The position numbers and the translations under genes were made by a program. This document shows positions 7,117 through 14,424 of a stretch of DNA of 27,295 bases, one piece after another. Numbering within the stretch: position 1 is the first letter of the stretch; every line of letters starts with the position of its first letter. The notes beneath the pieces were generated by a model. That model ran no database searches. It was not told where the DNA came from and saw nothing but the letters and a program-made list of their open reading frames with translations. The stretch comes from UBA1563 sp041667115 (GTDB lineage Bacteria; Bacteroidota; Ignavibacteria; Ignavibacteriales; Ignavibacteriaceae), in assembly GCA_041667115.1 (NCBI GenBank), contig JBAYFO010000049.1:1-27295 (forward strand). Direction: 5' to 3'.

Positions 7117-8553
7117 ATGAAAAAAGCAATTTTATTAACACTTCTCTTTTTAACCGTTAGCTTTCCACAAATTTCGCTTTATAAATTAAATCTTTACACT
7201 GAAGAGTATGCTAAAAGAAACTCACTGCCATCCGTTTCGGCAGGGTTAATTGAAAAGAATAAAATTGTTTGGACCGACTATGTGGGCAGCATTGATTTGG
7301 AAAATAACGTTCATGCCGAAAAAAATTCTCTATACCGCGTGGCTTCTATTTCAAAATCAATTACAGCTATTGCAGTAATGCAGCTTGTTGAACAAGGTAA
7401 AATAAAACTGGATAGCGACGCCAGAAATTATCTCCCGTATCTTCCTCAAAAAAAATGGGTTTTTACTGTCCGTCAACTTTTAAATCATACTTCAGGAATT
7501 CGTAATTACAAAAGTGAAGAAGAGTTTAACAGTAAAATAAATTTTAAATCAATCCGTGACGCTATGATGTATATAGGGATGGATTCTTTAGAATATCAGC
7601 CCGGGACTAAATATGTCTATTCAACACTTGCTTATAATCTTTTAGCCGGAATCATCGAACAAGTATCGGGTATGTCCTATGAAAGTTACCTGCAAAGAAA
7701 TATTTTTGAACCTTTGAAGATGGCTTCCACCAAACTTGATTTCTACAATAAAATAATTCTTAACCGGGCAAAAGGTTACCAAAAAAATTCTTTACGGCAA
7801 TTTGAGAATGCACCAATCGCTGATTTAACAATAAAATTCCCAGGGGGTGGCGTTCTTTCAACTATAGAAGATTTACTAAAATTCAGTAACGGACTTCTAC
7901 AAAACAAATTAATAAAAAAACAGACGCTTGATACCATGCTCACAGAAACGGTTTTGCTTAATGGAACGAAAATTCAATACGGATTGGGACTCGGTTTCGG
8001 TATTGATAAATATGGAAGAAAGTTTTATGGACATTCCGGCGGTGGAACAGGCTTTGTTTCTCAATTTATGTGTTATCCTGATCTTGATTTAGCGACAGTT
8101 CATCTTATTAACTGCAGAGATAGAAATCTCATTAATGTTGCAGAAGAAATTGCCGCACTTTATACGGGGAAAGATGTCGCGTTTCCGAAATTTTCTTTAA
8201 GCGATACATTAACAAAAATTGCAACAACCGTCTCTATCGATTCCGCCTTAATATTTTGGACTGATATTGAGAAGACAAAAGATGATAATTTTTTATTTTC
8301 TAATAATGAAAAAAAAGATTTTGGTTATGATTTGCTAGCTTCGCACCGAACAAAGGATGCAATTCTCGCCTTTACTAAATTAGCGGAAACCGATACTACT
8401 TTTCCAGGCGGATTTATTGGTTTAGGAGAAGCATTCAATCTAGACGGCAATAAAGGACTGGCGCTTCGTTATTTAAAGAAAGCTCAAAAACTTAAACCGA
8501 ACGATCCTCTAATTCAGGCGCAGATTTTGCAAATTGAAAAAGAGCATGAATAG
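7117..8553 (+). CDS. LACTB-like serine hydrolase (beta-lactamase/PBP fold) with C-terminal TPR-like helices
   Basis: A 478-residue protein of the class C beta-lactamase/penicillin-binding superfamily (Pfam Beta-lactamase). An N-terminal hydrophobic stretch (residues ~1-17) looks like a signal peptide, so it is probably exported. The SxxK motif is Ser77-x-x-Lys80 in 'VASISKSITA', and 'GHSGGGTGF' supplies the HxG-type third motif. The second motif reads 'YST' at 168-170 rather than Tyr-Ser-Asn. This variant is typical of LACTB-like peptidases, and 'NRAKGYQ' and 'GGGVLSTIEDLLKF' support the same subgroup. The last ~70 residues ('LAETDTTFPGGFIGLGEAF', 'ALRYLKKAQKLKPNDP') resemble one or two TPR repeats. 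It is therefore more likely a peptidase or esterase than an antibiotic-resistance enzyme. It stands alone between a terminator and the glycosyltransferase unit. Confidence 0.88.
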   Translation: MKKAILLTLLFLTVSFPQISLYKLNLYTEEYAKRNSLPSVSAGLIEKNKIVWTDYVGSIDLENNVHAEKNSLYRVASISKSITAIAVMQLVEQGKIKLDSDARNYLPYLPQKKWVFTVRQLLNHTSGIRNYKSEEEFNSKINFKSIRDAMMYIGMDSLEYQPGTKYVYSTLAYNLLAGIIEQVSGMSYESYLQRNIFEPLKMASTKLDFYNKIILNRAKGYQKNSLRQFENAPIADLTIKFPGGGVLSTIEDLLKFSNGLLQNKLIKKQTLDTMLTETVLLNGTKIQYGLGLGFGIDKYGRKFYGHSGGGTGFVSQFMCYPDLDLATVHLINCRDRNLINVAEEIAALYTGKDVAFPKFSLSDTLTKIATTVSIDSALIFWTDIEKTKDDNFLFSNNEKKDFGYDLLASHRTKDAILAFTKLAETDTTFPGGFIGLGEAFNLDGNKGLALRYLKKAQKLKPNDPLIQAQILQIEKEHE

Positions 8554-8607
8554 CTTTTTCCTTTAACTAAGCGAGCGGCATATATTGAGAATTTACAGTG
8601 ATGCATG

Positions 8608-8638
8608 TTGGCTCACCTTTAATTTTTCTTTAACTTTG
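8608..8638 (+). promoter_or_regulatory. Candidate Bacteroidota-type promoter for the glycosyltransferase pair
   Basis: TTG at 8608-8610, a 20-nt spacer, then TAACTTTG at 8631-8638 matches the -33/-7 TAnnTTTG pattern. It lies about 28 nt before the GT4 start codon. The spacing is identical to that in the tRNA-Leu candidate. Confidence 0.4.
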
Positions 8639-8666
8639 AGATAAGAAAATCAACAATCAGAATGTG

Positions 8667-9827
8667 ATGCAAAAAAAGAAAATCGTAATTATAGGTCCGG
8701 CTTTTCCCTACCGTGGCGGGAACTCACTCTTTATCACTCATTTAAATGATAAATTAGCAGAGCAGTTTGATGTTACAATTTTAAACTACACCCTTCTCTA
8801 TCCTTCGCTTTTATTCCCAGGGACAACCCAATTTGATAAAAGCGGAATAACATTTCAACCTGCAGCAAGCGAGCGGATCGTTAATTCTATTTCTCCTTTT
8901 TCGTGGTTGAAAACCGCTAAACGGATTAAAGATATTAATCCTGATTTAGTAGTATTTGATTGGTGGCATCCATTTTTTTCATTTTGTCATTTTTCAATTT
9001 CATTTTTGTTAAGGAAAAAATTCCGTAAAAAAATTCTTTTTATAACCGAAAATTTTATTTCCCACGAAGGACATTTGATTGACCGGCTCCTTACAAAAAT
9101 TGGGTTGGCAAATGCCTCCTCGTTTTTGTCGCTCTCCGAAAAAGTCGAAAAAGATTTAGCTGATGTATCCAACACGAGAAAGGTCTACCGATCCGAATTA
9201 CCGGTTTACGATTGTTACGATCTCCCCGCTAGTACAGCGAAGAAAAGCATCTCACAGAAAAAAGATTTTTCGTTTTCCGAAGATGACTTCGTTCTTCTCT
9301 TTTTTGGATATATTAGAAAATACAAAGGACTGGATATCCTCATAAAAGCCATGCCTTTGTTGATAAAAAAAATCCCTCACATCAAATTATTAGTGGTCGG
9401 AGAATCATACGATGAATTTTCTTTTTACGAAAAATTAGTATCCGAACTTCATCTAACAAGCTATATCAAGATGGAAAACAGATTTGTTGCAAATGAAGAG
9501 GTCGGTAAATATTATTCGGTTTGCGATTTGGTCATTCTCCCCTATCGCAGCGCTACGCAAAGCGGTATTCTCAACGTTGCGTATGGATTTGGTAAACCGG
9601 TTCTCGTTACAAACGTTGGGGGTTTGGCAGAATTTGTTGATGACAAAAAAACGGGGATCATTGTTGAACCGGAATCTCCCGCAGCAATTGCCGATGGGAT
9701 TATGGAATTTCACTCTTTACAAAAAACCGTAACCTTTAGTAAAAATATTGAGGAGAGAATTTCGCACAATCAATTTTCTTCTATCGCACAACTCTTTGAT
9801 AAAATTATTTCGGATGCTTCATTATGA
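8667..9827 (+). CDS. Glycosyltransferase family 4 protein
   Basis: A 386-residue GT-B fold transferase of the GT4 type, expected to add a nucleotide-activated sugar to an envelope glycan or lipid carrier. The N-terminal half starts 'KIVIIGPAFPYRGGNS', a Rossmann strand with a glycine-rich loop. The C-terminal half has 'LFFGYIRKYKGLDILIKAM' (about 211-229), 'LLVVGE', and the donor-binding segment 'LPYRSATQSGILNVAYGFG' with 'KPVLVTNVGGLAEFVDD'. The 'SxTQSG' form of the donor motif, lacking the first Glu of the common E-x7-E, is found in one GT4 subgroup. The start is either GTG 8664 or ATG 8667; I prefer the ATG. The stop overlaps the next gene as ATGA, so both are translated from one message. 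The exact sugar and acceptor cannot be read from sequence. Confidence 0.9.
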   Translation: MQKKKIVIIGPAFPYRGGNSLFITHLNDKLAEQFDVTILNYTLLYPSLLFPGTTQFDKSGITFQPAASERIVNSISPFSWLKTAKRIKDINPDLVVFDWWHPFFSFCHFSISFLLRKKFRKKILFITENFISHEGHLIDRLLTKIGLANASSFLSLSEKVEKDLADVSNTRKVYRSELPVYDCYDLPASTAKKSISQKKDFSFSEDDFVLLFFGYIRKYKGLDILIKAMPLLIKKIPHIKLLVVGESYDEFSFYEKLVSELHLTSYIKMENRFVANEEVGKYYSVCDLVILPYRSATQSGILNVAYGFGKPVLVTNVGGLAEFVDDKKTGIIVEPESPAAIADGIMEFHSLQKTVTFSKNIEERISHNQFSSIAQLFDKIISDASL

Positions 9828-10936
9828 TTTTAAAAACCGATTGCCAACATTTTCCCGGTGATAGACCGTGTAGTTTCAATAAAAATTTCGGTACCATGTG
9901 CAACAATTGCCAAAGCTACAAACCGGTCGGATTCAAAATTCTTATCATCAAATTTGATGCGACCGGTGATGTTCTGCGCACCACTTCTCTCCTTCATGCT
10001 TTGAAAGAAAAATATCCTGATTCTCATATCACCTGGTTCACAAAAAAGAACGCTCAACCAATTTTTTTTAATAATCATCTCGTTGATGATGTATTCATCG
10101 TAGAAAATAGTGATACAGTGTCAAAACTGCTGGCGTTGGAATTTGATCTGCTGATCCATCCGGACGCTTCTGCACAAAGCGGCGCTTTCGCTTCATGGAT
10201 CAACGCAAAAAATAAAAAAGGATTCTTTCTCGATAAAAAAGGGAAAATTCAACCCTTCGATAATGCTGCGATTGAGTGGTTGGAACTAGGCGCCTTTGAT
10301 CAAAAGAAAAAGCTAAATTCAAAATCCTACCAGCAAATCCTACATGAAATTTGCGGACTTGAATATGAAAAAGGTGAAATTATCCTTTCTCTAAATGAAG
10401 AAGAAAAGGAATATGCCGAAGAATTCTCAACACGTCACAAACTTAAAAAATTCAAGAAAATTATTGGACTAAACACCGGTGCTGGCTCACGCTGGCAATA
10501 TAAACAATGGGGAATTCAGCAATTCGTACAATTGATACAAATGATCCACATCTATTCAAATGAAATTGGAATTTTACTCTTTGGAGGTGACGATGAAAAG
10601 GAAAGAAATAGTTATTTGGCAAATCAATTCCCTGTTGTCATTGATACCGGCTCAGGAAACACACTTCGTCAATTCTTTTCTTTAGTTGATCTTGCAGATA
10701 TTTTTATTACCGGTGATACTTTGGGACTTCACGCTGCAACAGCTTTAAAAAAGAATATTATCTGTCTGTTCGGTCCCACCTCTTCAAATGAAATTGAAGA
10801 TTACGGAAGGATTACAAAAATTACTCCTCAAATGGATTGTTTAGTCTGCTATAAAATGCGTTGTGACTTTTCTCCGACCTGTATGGATTTAATTTCCGTA
10901 CAAATGGTTTTTGACACGTTAAAAGTAGTGGTGTGA
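9824..10936 (+). CDS. Glycosyltransferase family 9 (heptosyltransferase-like) with N- and C-terminal Cys clusters
   Basis: A 370-residue GT9 protein, the family of ADP-heptose:LPS heptosyltransferases. The core starts 'KILIIKFDATGDVLRTTSLL' and continues with 'HITWFTKK'. The C-terminal donor domain has 'IGLNTGAGSRWQYKQW', 'FITGDTLGLHAATALKKN' and 'ICLFGPTSSNEIEDYG'. Ahead of the fold is a ~36-residue extension with Cys7, Cys16, Cys26 and Cys29 ('DCQHFPGDRPC', 'CNNC'). Near the end is another cysteine group, 'MDCLVCYKMRCDFSPTCMDL'. These could form a structural metal site, which is inference. The start ATG overlaps the GT4 stop by 4 nt. It probably builds a lipopolysaccharide or surface glycan with that gene. 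It converges on the minus-strand gene 16 bp downstream, and no terminator hairpin is visible between them. Confidence 0.9.
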   Translation: MILKTDCQHFPGDRPCSFNKNFGTMCNNCQSYKPVGFKILIIKFDATGDVLRTTSLLHALKEKYPDSHITWFTKKNAQPIFFNNHLVDDVFIVENSDTVSKLLALEFDLLIHPDASAQSGAFASWINAKNKKGFFLDKKGKIQPFDNAAIEWLELGAFDQKKKLNSKSYQQILHEICGLEYEKGEIILSLNEEEKEYAEEFSTRHKLKKFKKIIGLNTGAGSRWQYKQWGIQQFVQLIQMIHIYSNEIGILLFGGDDEKERNSYLANQFPVVIDTGSGNTLRQFFSLVDLADIFITGDTLGLHAATALKKNIICLFGPTSSNEIEDYGRITKITPQMDCLVCYKMRCDFSPTCMDLISVQMVFDTLKVVV

Positions 10937-10952
10937 TTTAGAATGAATAGAA

Positions 10953-11921
10953 TTAACTGTCTTTAAGTTTTAAAACAATTTGTTTTTGTTCACGGGCTAT
11001 AACGTACTGATGAATATGCTGAGATGACTTAAATAAATCTATTACATTCCCCTTATTTTTTGTGTTTTCTGGTGAGACACTTTGCGTAGAAGAATCGGGT
11101 TTTACATTCTTTAAAAAAGAAGAGAATGATTTTTTTTCTTCTTCCTTTAACTTTCCAACTATTGGTTTACCGCTAGTCGATTCACGATCTCCCGGCTTGG
11201 GTTCAGTTGCCTTATTCAACTTTGTCTTTGTTGAAAATTTTGTCGGGTCTGGCATCGGCAGATATGTCAGTTTCCTCATCTTGTGAGCATCAAAATTTCT
11301 ATCTTCTTCCACCAAATCATTCTTAATATCTTCAACCGTAACCTTCTTAAACCTGGTAGCTGTTCTGTCCGGTTGAACTTTAATTTTATGAATTTCCTGA
11401 TTTGTAGCTTTTATATCAAAATTCACTTCATCAAATGCAAAGATTAATTCAGCGAAGACTCTGTCGTTTTGCCATTTCGCTTCCGATACCTCCAGATCAA
11501 AGGCATAAACTTCAGAATAATTCGGTTTCCTAAAATTACTAATTTGAGAAAGGAGCCCAACCTGTTGAATTCTAAACCGGACGTCAGTTATCTCATTACT
11601 TTTTACATACTCTTCTAATTCTTTAACGGCAAATACCGGGTCGAAATGCACAACTTCCGGTTCACCATTAATGGTTATCATAACGCCATATTTAAGAATG
11701 TCTGTTTTAAAGGAGGCTAAATTTGTGAGAAGCCGATAAACAATAACTGATTTCGGGTCACTCGAATTTATATACTTACAAACTTCATTAAAATGGATCG
11801 GCAAAGCTTTTTTAACTTTATCATCTTTATTAATAATGTGGAAATTTTTTTCAAAATCGAATTTGTTTTCCGAATAGATAAAGATATCGTTCTGTTTTAT
11901 ATCTAAAGTTTCAAGTATCAT
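10953..11921 (-). CDS. Hypothetical protein, two-part architecture, no recognised family
   Basis: I do not recognise this 322-residue protein. It has no signal peptide or membrane helix, so it is probably cytoplasmic. Residues 1 to ~205 look folded: beta-rich and acidic/aliphatic, with phrases such as 'YGVMITINGEPEVVHFDPV' and 'VFAELIFAFDEVNFDIKA'. Residues ~205-295 are charged and low in complexity (rich in Lys, Glu, Ser, Thr, Pro), hence likely disordered. The last ~25 residues ('HIHQYVIAREQKQIVLKLKDS') could be a short helix or binding motif. The start ATG at 11921 has only a weak upstream ribosome-binding sequence. It is flanked by a convergent glycosyltransferase and a divergent M24 peptidase, so it looks monocistronic. 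The single long frame, composition like its neighbours and 110-bp divergent promoter region support a real gene. Confidence 0.75.
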   Translation of the reverse strand: MILETLDIKQNDIFIYSENKFDFEKNFHIINKDDKVKKALPIHFNEVCKYINSSDPKSVIVYRLLTNLASFKTDILKYGVMITINGEPEVVHFDPVFAVKELEEYVKSNEITDVRFRIQQVGLLSQISNFRKPNYSEVYAFDLEVSEAKWQNDRVFAELIFAFDEVNFDIKATNQEIHKIKVQPDRTATRFKKVTVEDIKNDLVEEDRNFDAHKMRKLTYLPMPDPTKFSTKTKLNKATEPKPGDRESTSGKPIVGKLKEEEKKSFSSFLKNVKPDSSTQSVSPENTKNKGNVIDLFKSSQHIHQYVIAREQKQIVLKLKDS

Positions 11922-12031
11922 AATTCATTCAAAAAGTCGCCGCTGAGAATTTCGTTTTTGTTTTTCTTTATTGTTTTTGAATATTGCTATACAAAAATAA
12001 ACAATTTCCCCAATATTAAAGGAAGTTTCCC

Positions 12032-13222
12032 ATGGCACTAGATATTGCAGTAATTCAGAACATATTAAAAGACAGAAATATAGATGGTTGGTTATTATTT
12101 GATTTCCGAGGATCTAATGATCTAGCTTTAGAAATTTTAGGAATAAAAAAAGAATCTCATCTTACTAGAAGATTTTTCTATTTCATCCCAAAAACCGGAA
12201 GTCCCAGCAAAATTGTAAACGCAATTGAGGAACATAATCTGGCTCACTTGCCCGGCGAAAAACTTTCTTATTCAAGTCATATTTCTTTAAGGGAGCAGCT
12301 CACAAAAGCTTTATCCGGGAGCAAAACGATTGCCATGGAATATTCTCCCATGAACGCCATTCCCTATCTTTCAAAAGTTGACGCCGGTACTTTGGAGTTG
12401 ATAAAAACATTCGGGGTTGAAATTGTAAGTTCGGCAGACTTAATAACACAGTTCACGGCTTTATGGTCAAATGAACAATATGAGGAAAATGTGCCTGTTG
12501 CTAAGACTTTGGTTGGCATCGCAAGTAACGCCTTTAACTTTATTAAAAATAATATCTTAGCAAGAAACACCTTAACCGAATATTCGGTGCAGCAATTCAT
12601 AATGGATGAATTTCAAGCGAAGAACTTAATAACAGATTTTCCACCAATCGTAGGTGTAAATGAGAATAGCGCCAATCCTCATTATGCTCCCGACGAGACT
12701 ACCTTCAAGCAAATCAAAGAGAATGATTTTGTTCTTATCGATCTTTGGGCAAAAACTCCGGATGATTCTTCAGTTTGGTCGGATATTACATGGGTCGGAT
12801 TTGTAGGGAAAGAAGTTCCTGAAAAGTATAATAAGGTCTGGAGCATAGTAAAAAACGCGCGTGATGCAGCATTTGATCTGGTAGAAGAAAGATTCAATAA
12901 CCACCAACCTGTCTATGGATTTGAAGTTGACAATGCTTCCAGAAAAGTGATAGAAGATGCCGGTTACGGTAAATATTTTATTCATAGAACCGGACACTCA
13001 ATTACTACTACTTTGCATGGCAGTGGGCCTCATATGGACAATTACGAAACAAAAGACGAACGTCGACTACTTCCATCAACTTCCTTTTCAATTGAACCTG
13101 GGATTTATCTGACCGGAGATTTTGGAATAAGAAGCGAGATTGATGTTTTTATTCATGATGATGGAAAAGTTGAACAAACTAGCGGAATAAAACAAGAAGA
13201 AGTTATAGCTATTCTCAAATAG
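12032..13222 (+). CDS. M24-family metallopeptidase (Xaa-Pro aminopeptidase/dipeptidase type)
   Basis: A 396-residue 'pita-bread' metallopeptidase expected to cleave N-terminal residues next to proline in the cytoplasm. Residues 1 to ~145 form the creatinase-type N-terminal domain; the catalytic domain follows. All five metal ligands are visible: Asp237 in 'VLIDLWA', Asp251 in 'SDITWVGF', His322 in 'IHRTGHSI', Glu355 in 'SIEPGIYL' and Glu369 in 'RSEIDVFI'. His217 in 'NPHYAP' matches the substrate-site His. The ATG has an AAGGAAG site upstream. It is divergent from the hypothetical gene and precedes the peroxiredoxin by 70 bp in the same direction without a visible hairpin, so the two may be co-transcribed. 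The exact specificity (aminopeptidase P or prolidase-like) cannot be decided here. Confidence 0.92.
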   Translation: MALDIAVIQNILKDRNIDGWLLFDFRGSNDLALEILGIKKESHLTRRFFYFIPKTGSPSKIVNAIEEHNLAHLPGEKLSYSSHISLREQLTKALSGSKTIAMEYSPMNAIPYLSKVDAGTLELIKTFGVEIVSSADLITQFTALWSNEQYEENVPVAKTLVGIASNAFNFIKNNILARNTLTEYSVQQFIMDEFQAKNLITDFPPIVGVNENSANPHYAPDETTFKQIKENDFVLIDLWAKTPDDSSVWSDITWVGFVGKEVPEKYNKVWSIVKNARDAAFDLVEERFNNHQPVYGFEVDNASRKVIEDAGYGKYFIHRTGHSITTTLHGSGPHMDNYETKDERRLLPSTSFSIEPGIYLTGDFGIRSEIDVFIHDDGKVEQTSGIKQEEVIAILK

Positions 13223-13292
13223 ATTGAGATAGTTTAAACCAACTTTGGGAACGAAAAAGAGGATTTCTACGTTTTCTATTAAAAAGGATTGT

Positions 13293-13808
13293 ATGAAAAC
13301 TTTAAAAATCTTCTCACTCGTAACTGCTTTATTTCTGTCAGCTTGTGGTGGAACTGCAAAAAATATAAACGAAGGAATGAAAGCACCAAATTTCACTTTG
13401 CCTGATGCTTACGGAAATTCATATACGCTAGCCTCGTTCCGGGGAAAATCACCGGTGATTCTTTATTTCTATCCAAAAGCATCTACTCCGGGATGCACCA
13501 AAGAAGCTTGCGGAGTTAGAGATAATATTTCAAAATTCAAAGAGAACGGAATTGAGATTTTCGGTATCAGCGTTGACTCAAAAGAAAAAATAAAATCTTT
13601 CATTGATGATTATAAGTTAAACTTCCCTCTCCTTTCTGATAAAGAAAAAGAAGTTTCAAAAGCCTATGGAGTATTAAATGCTTTGGGTTTTGATAACAGA
13701 GTGACTTTTATAATTGATAAAAACGGAAATATCGCAAAAGTGATTAGAGATGTTGATGTTGATAAACATGCCGAACAAGTACTTGGATTTGCTCTAACGT
13801 TGAAATAA
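13293..13808 (+). CDS. Lipoprotein peroxiredoxin of the BCP/PrxQ type
   Basis: A 171-residue thiol peroxidase of the AhpC/TSA family, reducing hydrogen peroxide and organic peroxides. The N-terminus is a lipoprotein signal peptide ending in the lipobox 'LSAC', with Cys18 as the predicted lipidated residue. The enzyme is therefore expected outside the cytoplasm on a membrane, unlike the usual cytosolic BCP. The mature part has 'APNFTLPDAYG', the active site 'KASTPGCTKEAC' with peroxidatic Cys68 and a putative resolving Cys73 five residues on (atypical 2-Cys PrxQ), and 'RVTFIIDKNGNIAKV'. I choose ATG 13293, which has AAAGGA a few bases upstream and gives a proper signal peptide, over an in-frame opening at 13245. 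It follows the M24 gene. Confidence 0.9.
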   Translation: MKTLKIFSLVTALFLSACGGTAKNINEGMKAPNFTLPDAYGNSYTLASFRGKSPVILYFYPKASTPGCTKEACGVRDNISKFKENGIEIFGISVDSKEKIKSFIDDYKLNFPLLSDKEKEVSKAYGVLNALGFDNRVTFIIDKNGNIAKVIRDVDVDKHAEQVLGFALTLK

Positions 13809-13822
13809 AACCTTATTGAATA

Positions 13823-13853
13823 AATGACTACTCAATACTGCTGGGTAGTCATT
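13823..13853. terminator. Hairpin between convergent peroxiredoxin and lipocalin genes
   Basis: AATGACTAC (13823-13831) pairs with GTAGTCATT (13845-13853) around a 13-nt loop. It lies 15 nt after the peroxiredoxin stop. Its right arm lies within the last codons of the lipocalin gene, whose stop starts at 13834. Poly-T is weak, so this is a possible bidirectional terminator only. Confidence 0.45.
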
Positions 13854-14380
13854 ATAAAATCATTTGGATTATAGCCCTGATTACGAAGTATTGCAAAAGC
13901 TTTCTCTAAATTCTCTTTAGTCATTTGTGGTTCGCGATTTAATATCCAGCCATACTTGCGATTTGGTGTTCCGATAATGGCAAAAGTATAATTTTCATCT
14001 AACCCGATGATCCAATAATCTCCCCAAAATAAATTTATTCCGAAGATAGAAACAAAACTCACTTCCAGTTTTGCATTGGAAACTTTATCTACTACTCGGG
14101 CAGTTCCTTCAGCTTTGGTTTGCTCTCCATCTTCATTTATGCAGCTGTTGACAACTGAAATTGAACCATTACTATTTGTCTTGTAAAACGCAGTGGTATT
14201 CTTTACACATTTTTTTTGAAACCAATTCGGAATTTTTGCTATCTCGTACCATAAGCCGGTATATTTTTTAAGATCAACGGAATGAACTGTGACCGGTTCT
14301 TTCGGGAGAGACTTTTCCTGCTGGGCAAATAGATTAACCATTGATGCAAGCATAGCACCCAATAATATTTTTTTGACCAT
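13832..14380 (-). CDS. Bacterial lipocalin (Blc-like), secreted
   Basis: A 182-residue lipocalin, a small beta-barrel that carries lipids or other hydrophobic ligands. The signal peptide ends near 'NLFAQ' (about residue 19), with no lipobox cysteine, so this is a soluble periplasmic or secreted form rather than a Blc lipoprotein. The first lipocalin motif is 'YTGLWYEIAKIPNWFQKKC'. Later blocks typical of Blc are 'AEGTARVVD', 'LFWGDYWIIGLDENYTFAIIGTPNRKYGWILNR' (split here into strands) and the C-terminal helix 'ENLEKAFAILRNQGYNPNDF'. Two cysteines (in 'KKCVKN' and 'NSCINE') could form a disulfide. An AAAAGGAAAC ribosome site precedes the ATG. It converges on the peroxiredoxin gene; the context is compatible with envelope-lipid maintenance or oxidative stress, which is inference. 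Confidence 0.92.
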   Translation of the reverse strand: MVKKILLGAMLASMVNLFAQQEKSLPKEPVTVHSVDLKKYTGLWYEIAKIPNWFQKKCVKNTTAFYKTNSNGSISVVNSCINEDGEQTKAEGTARVVDKVSNAKLEVSFVSIFGINLFWGDYWIIGLDENYTFAIIGTPNRKYGWILNREPQMTKENLEKAFAILRNQGYNPNDFIMTTQQY

Positions 14381-14424
14381 AATGTTTCCTTTTTATGCAA
14401 GATTATAAAACTAGTAAATCATTT

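Noticed and set aside
7117..8553. Antibiotic-resistance beta-lactamase
   Set aside because: The YST motif, NRAKGY motif and TPR-like tail fit LACTB-like hydrolases rather than true class C beta-lactamases.
8554..8666. Small RNA or extra gene between the serine hydrolase and GT4
   Set aside because: No open frame with a ribosome site and no convincing hairpin; only a promoter candidate is visible.
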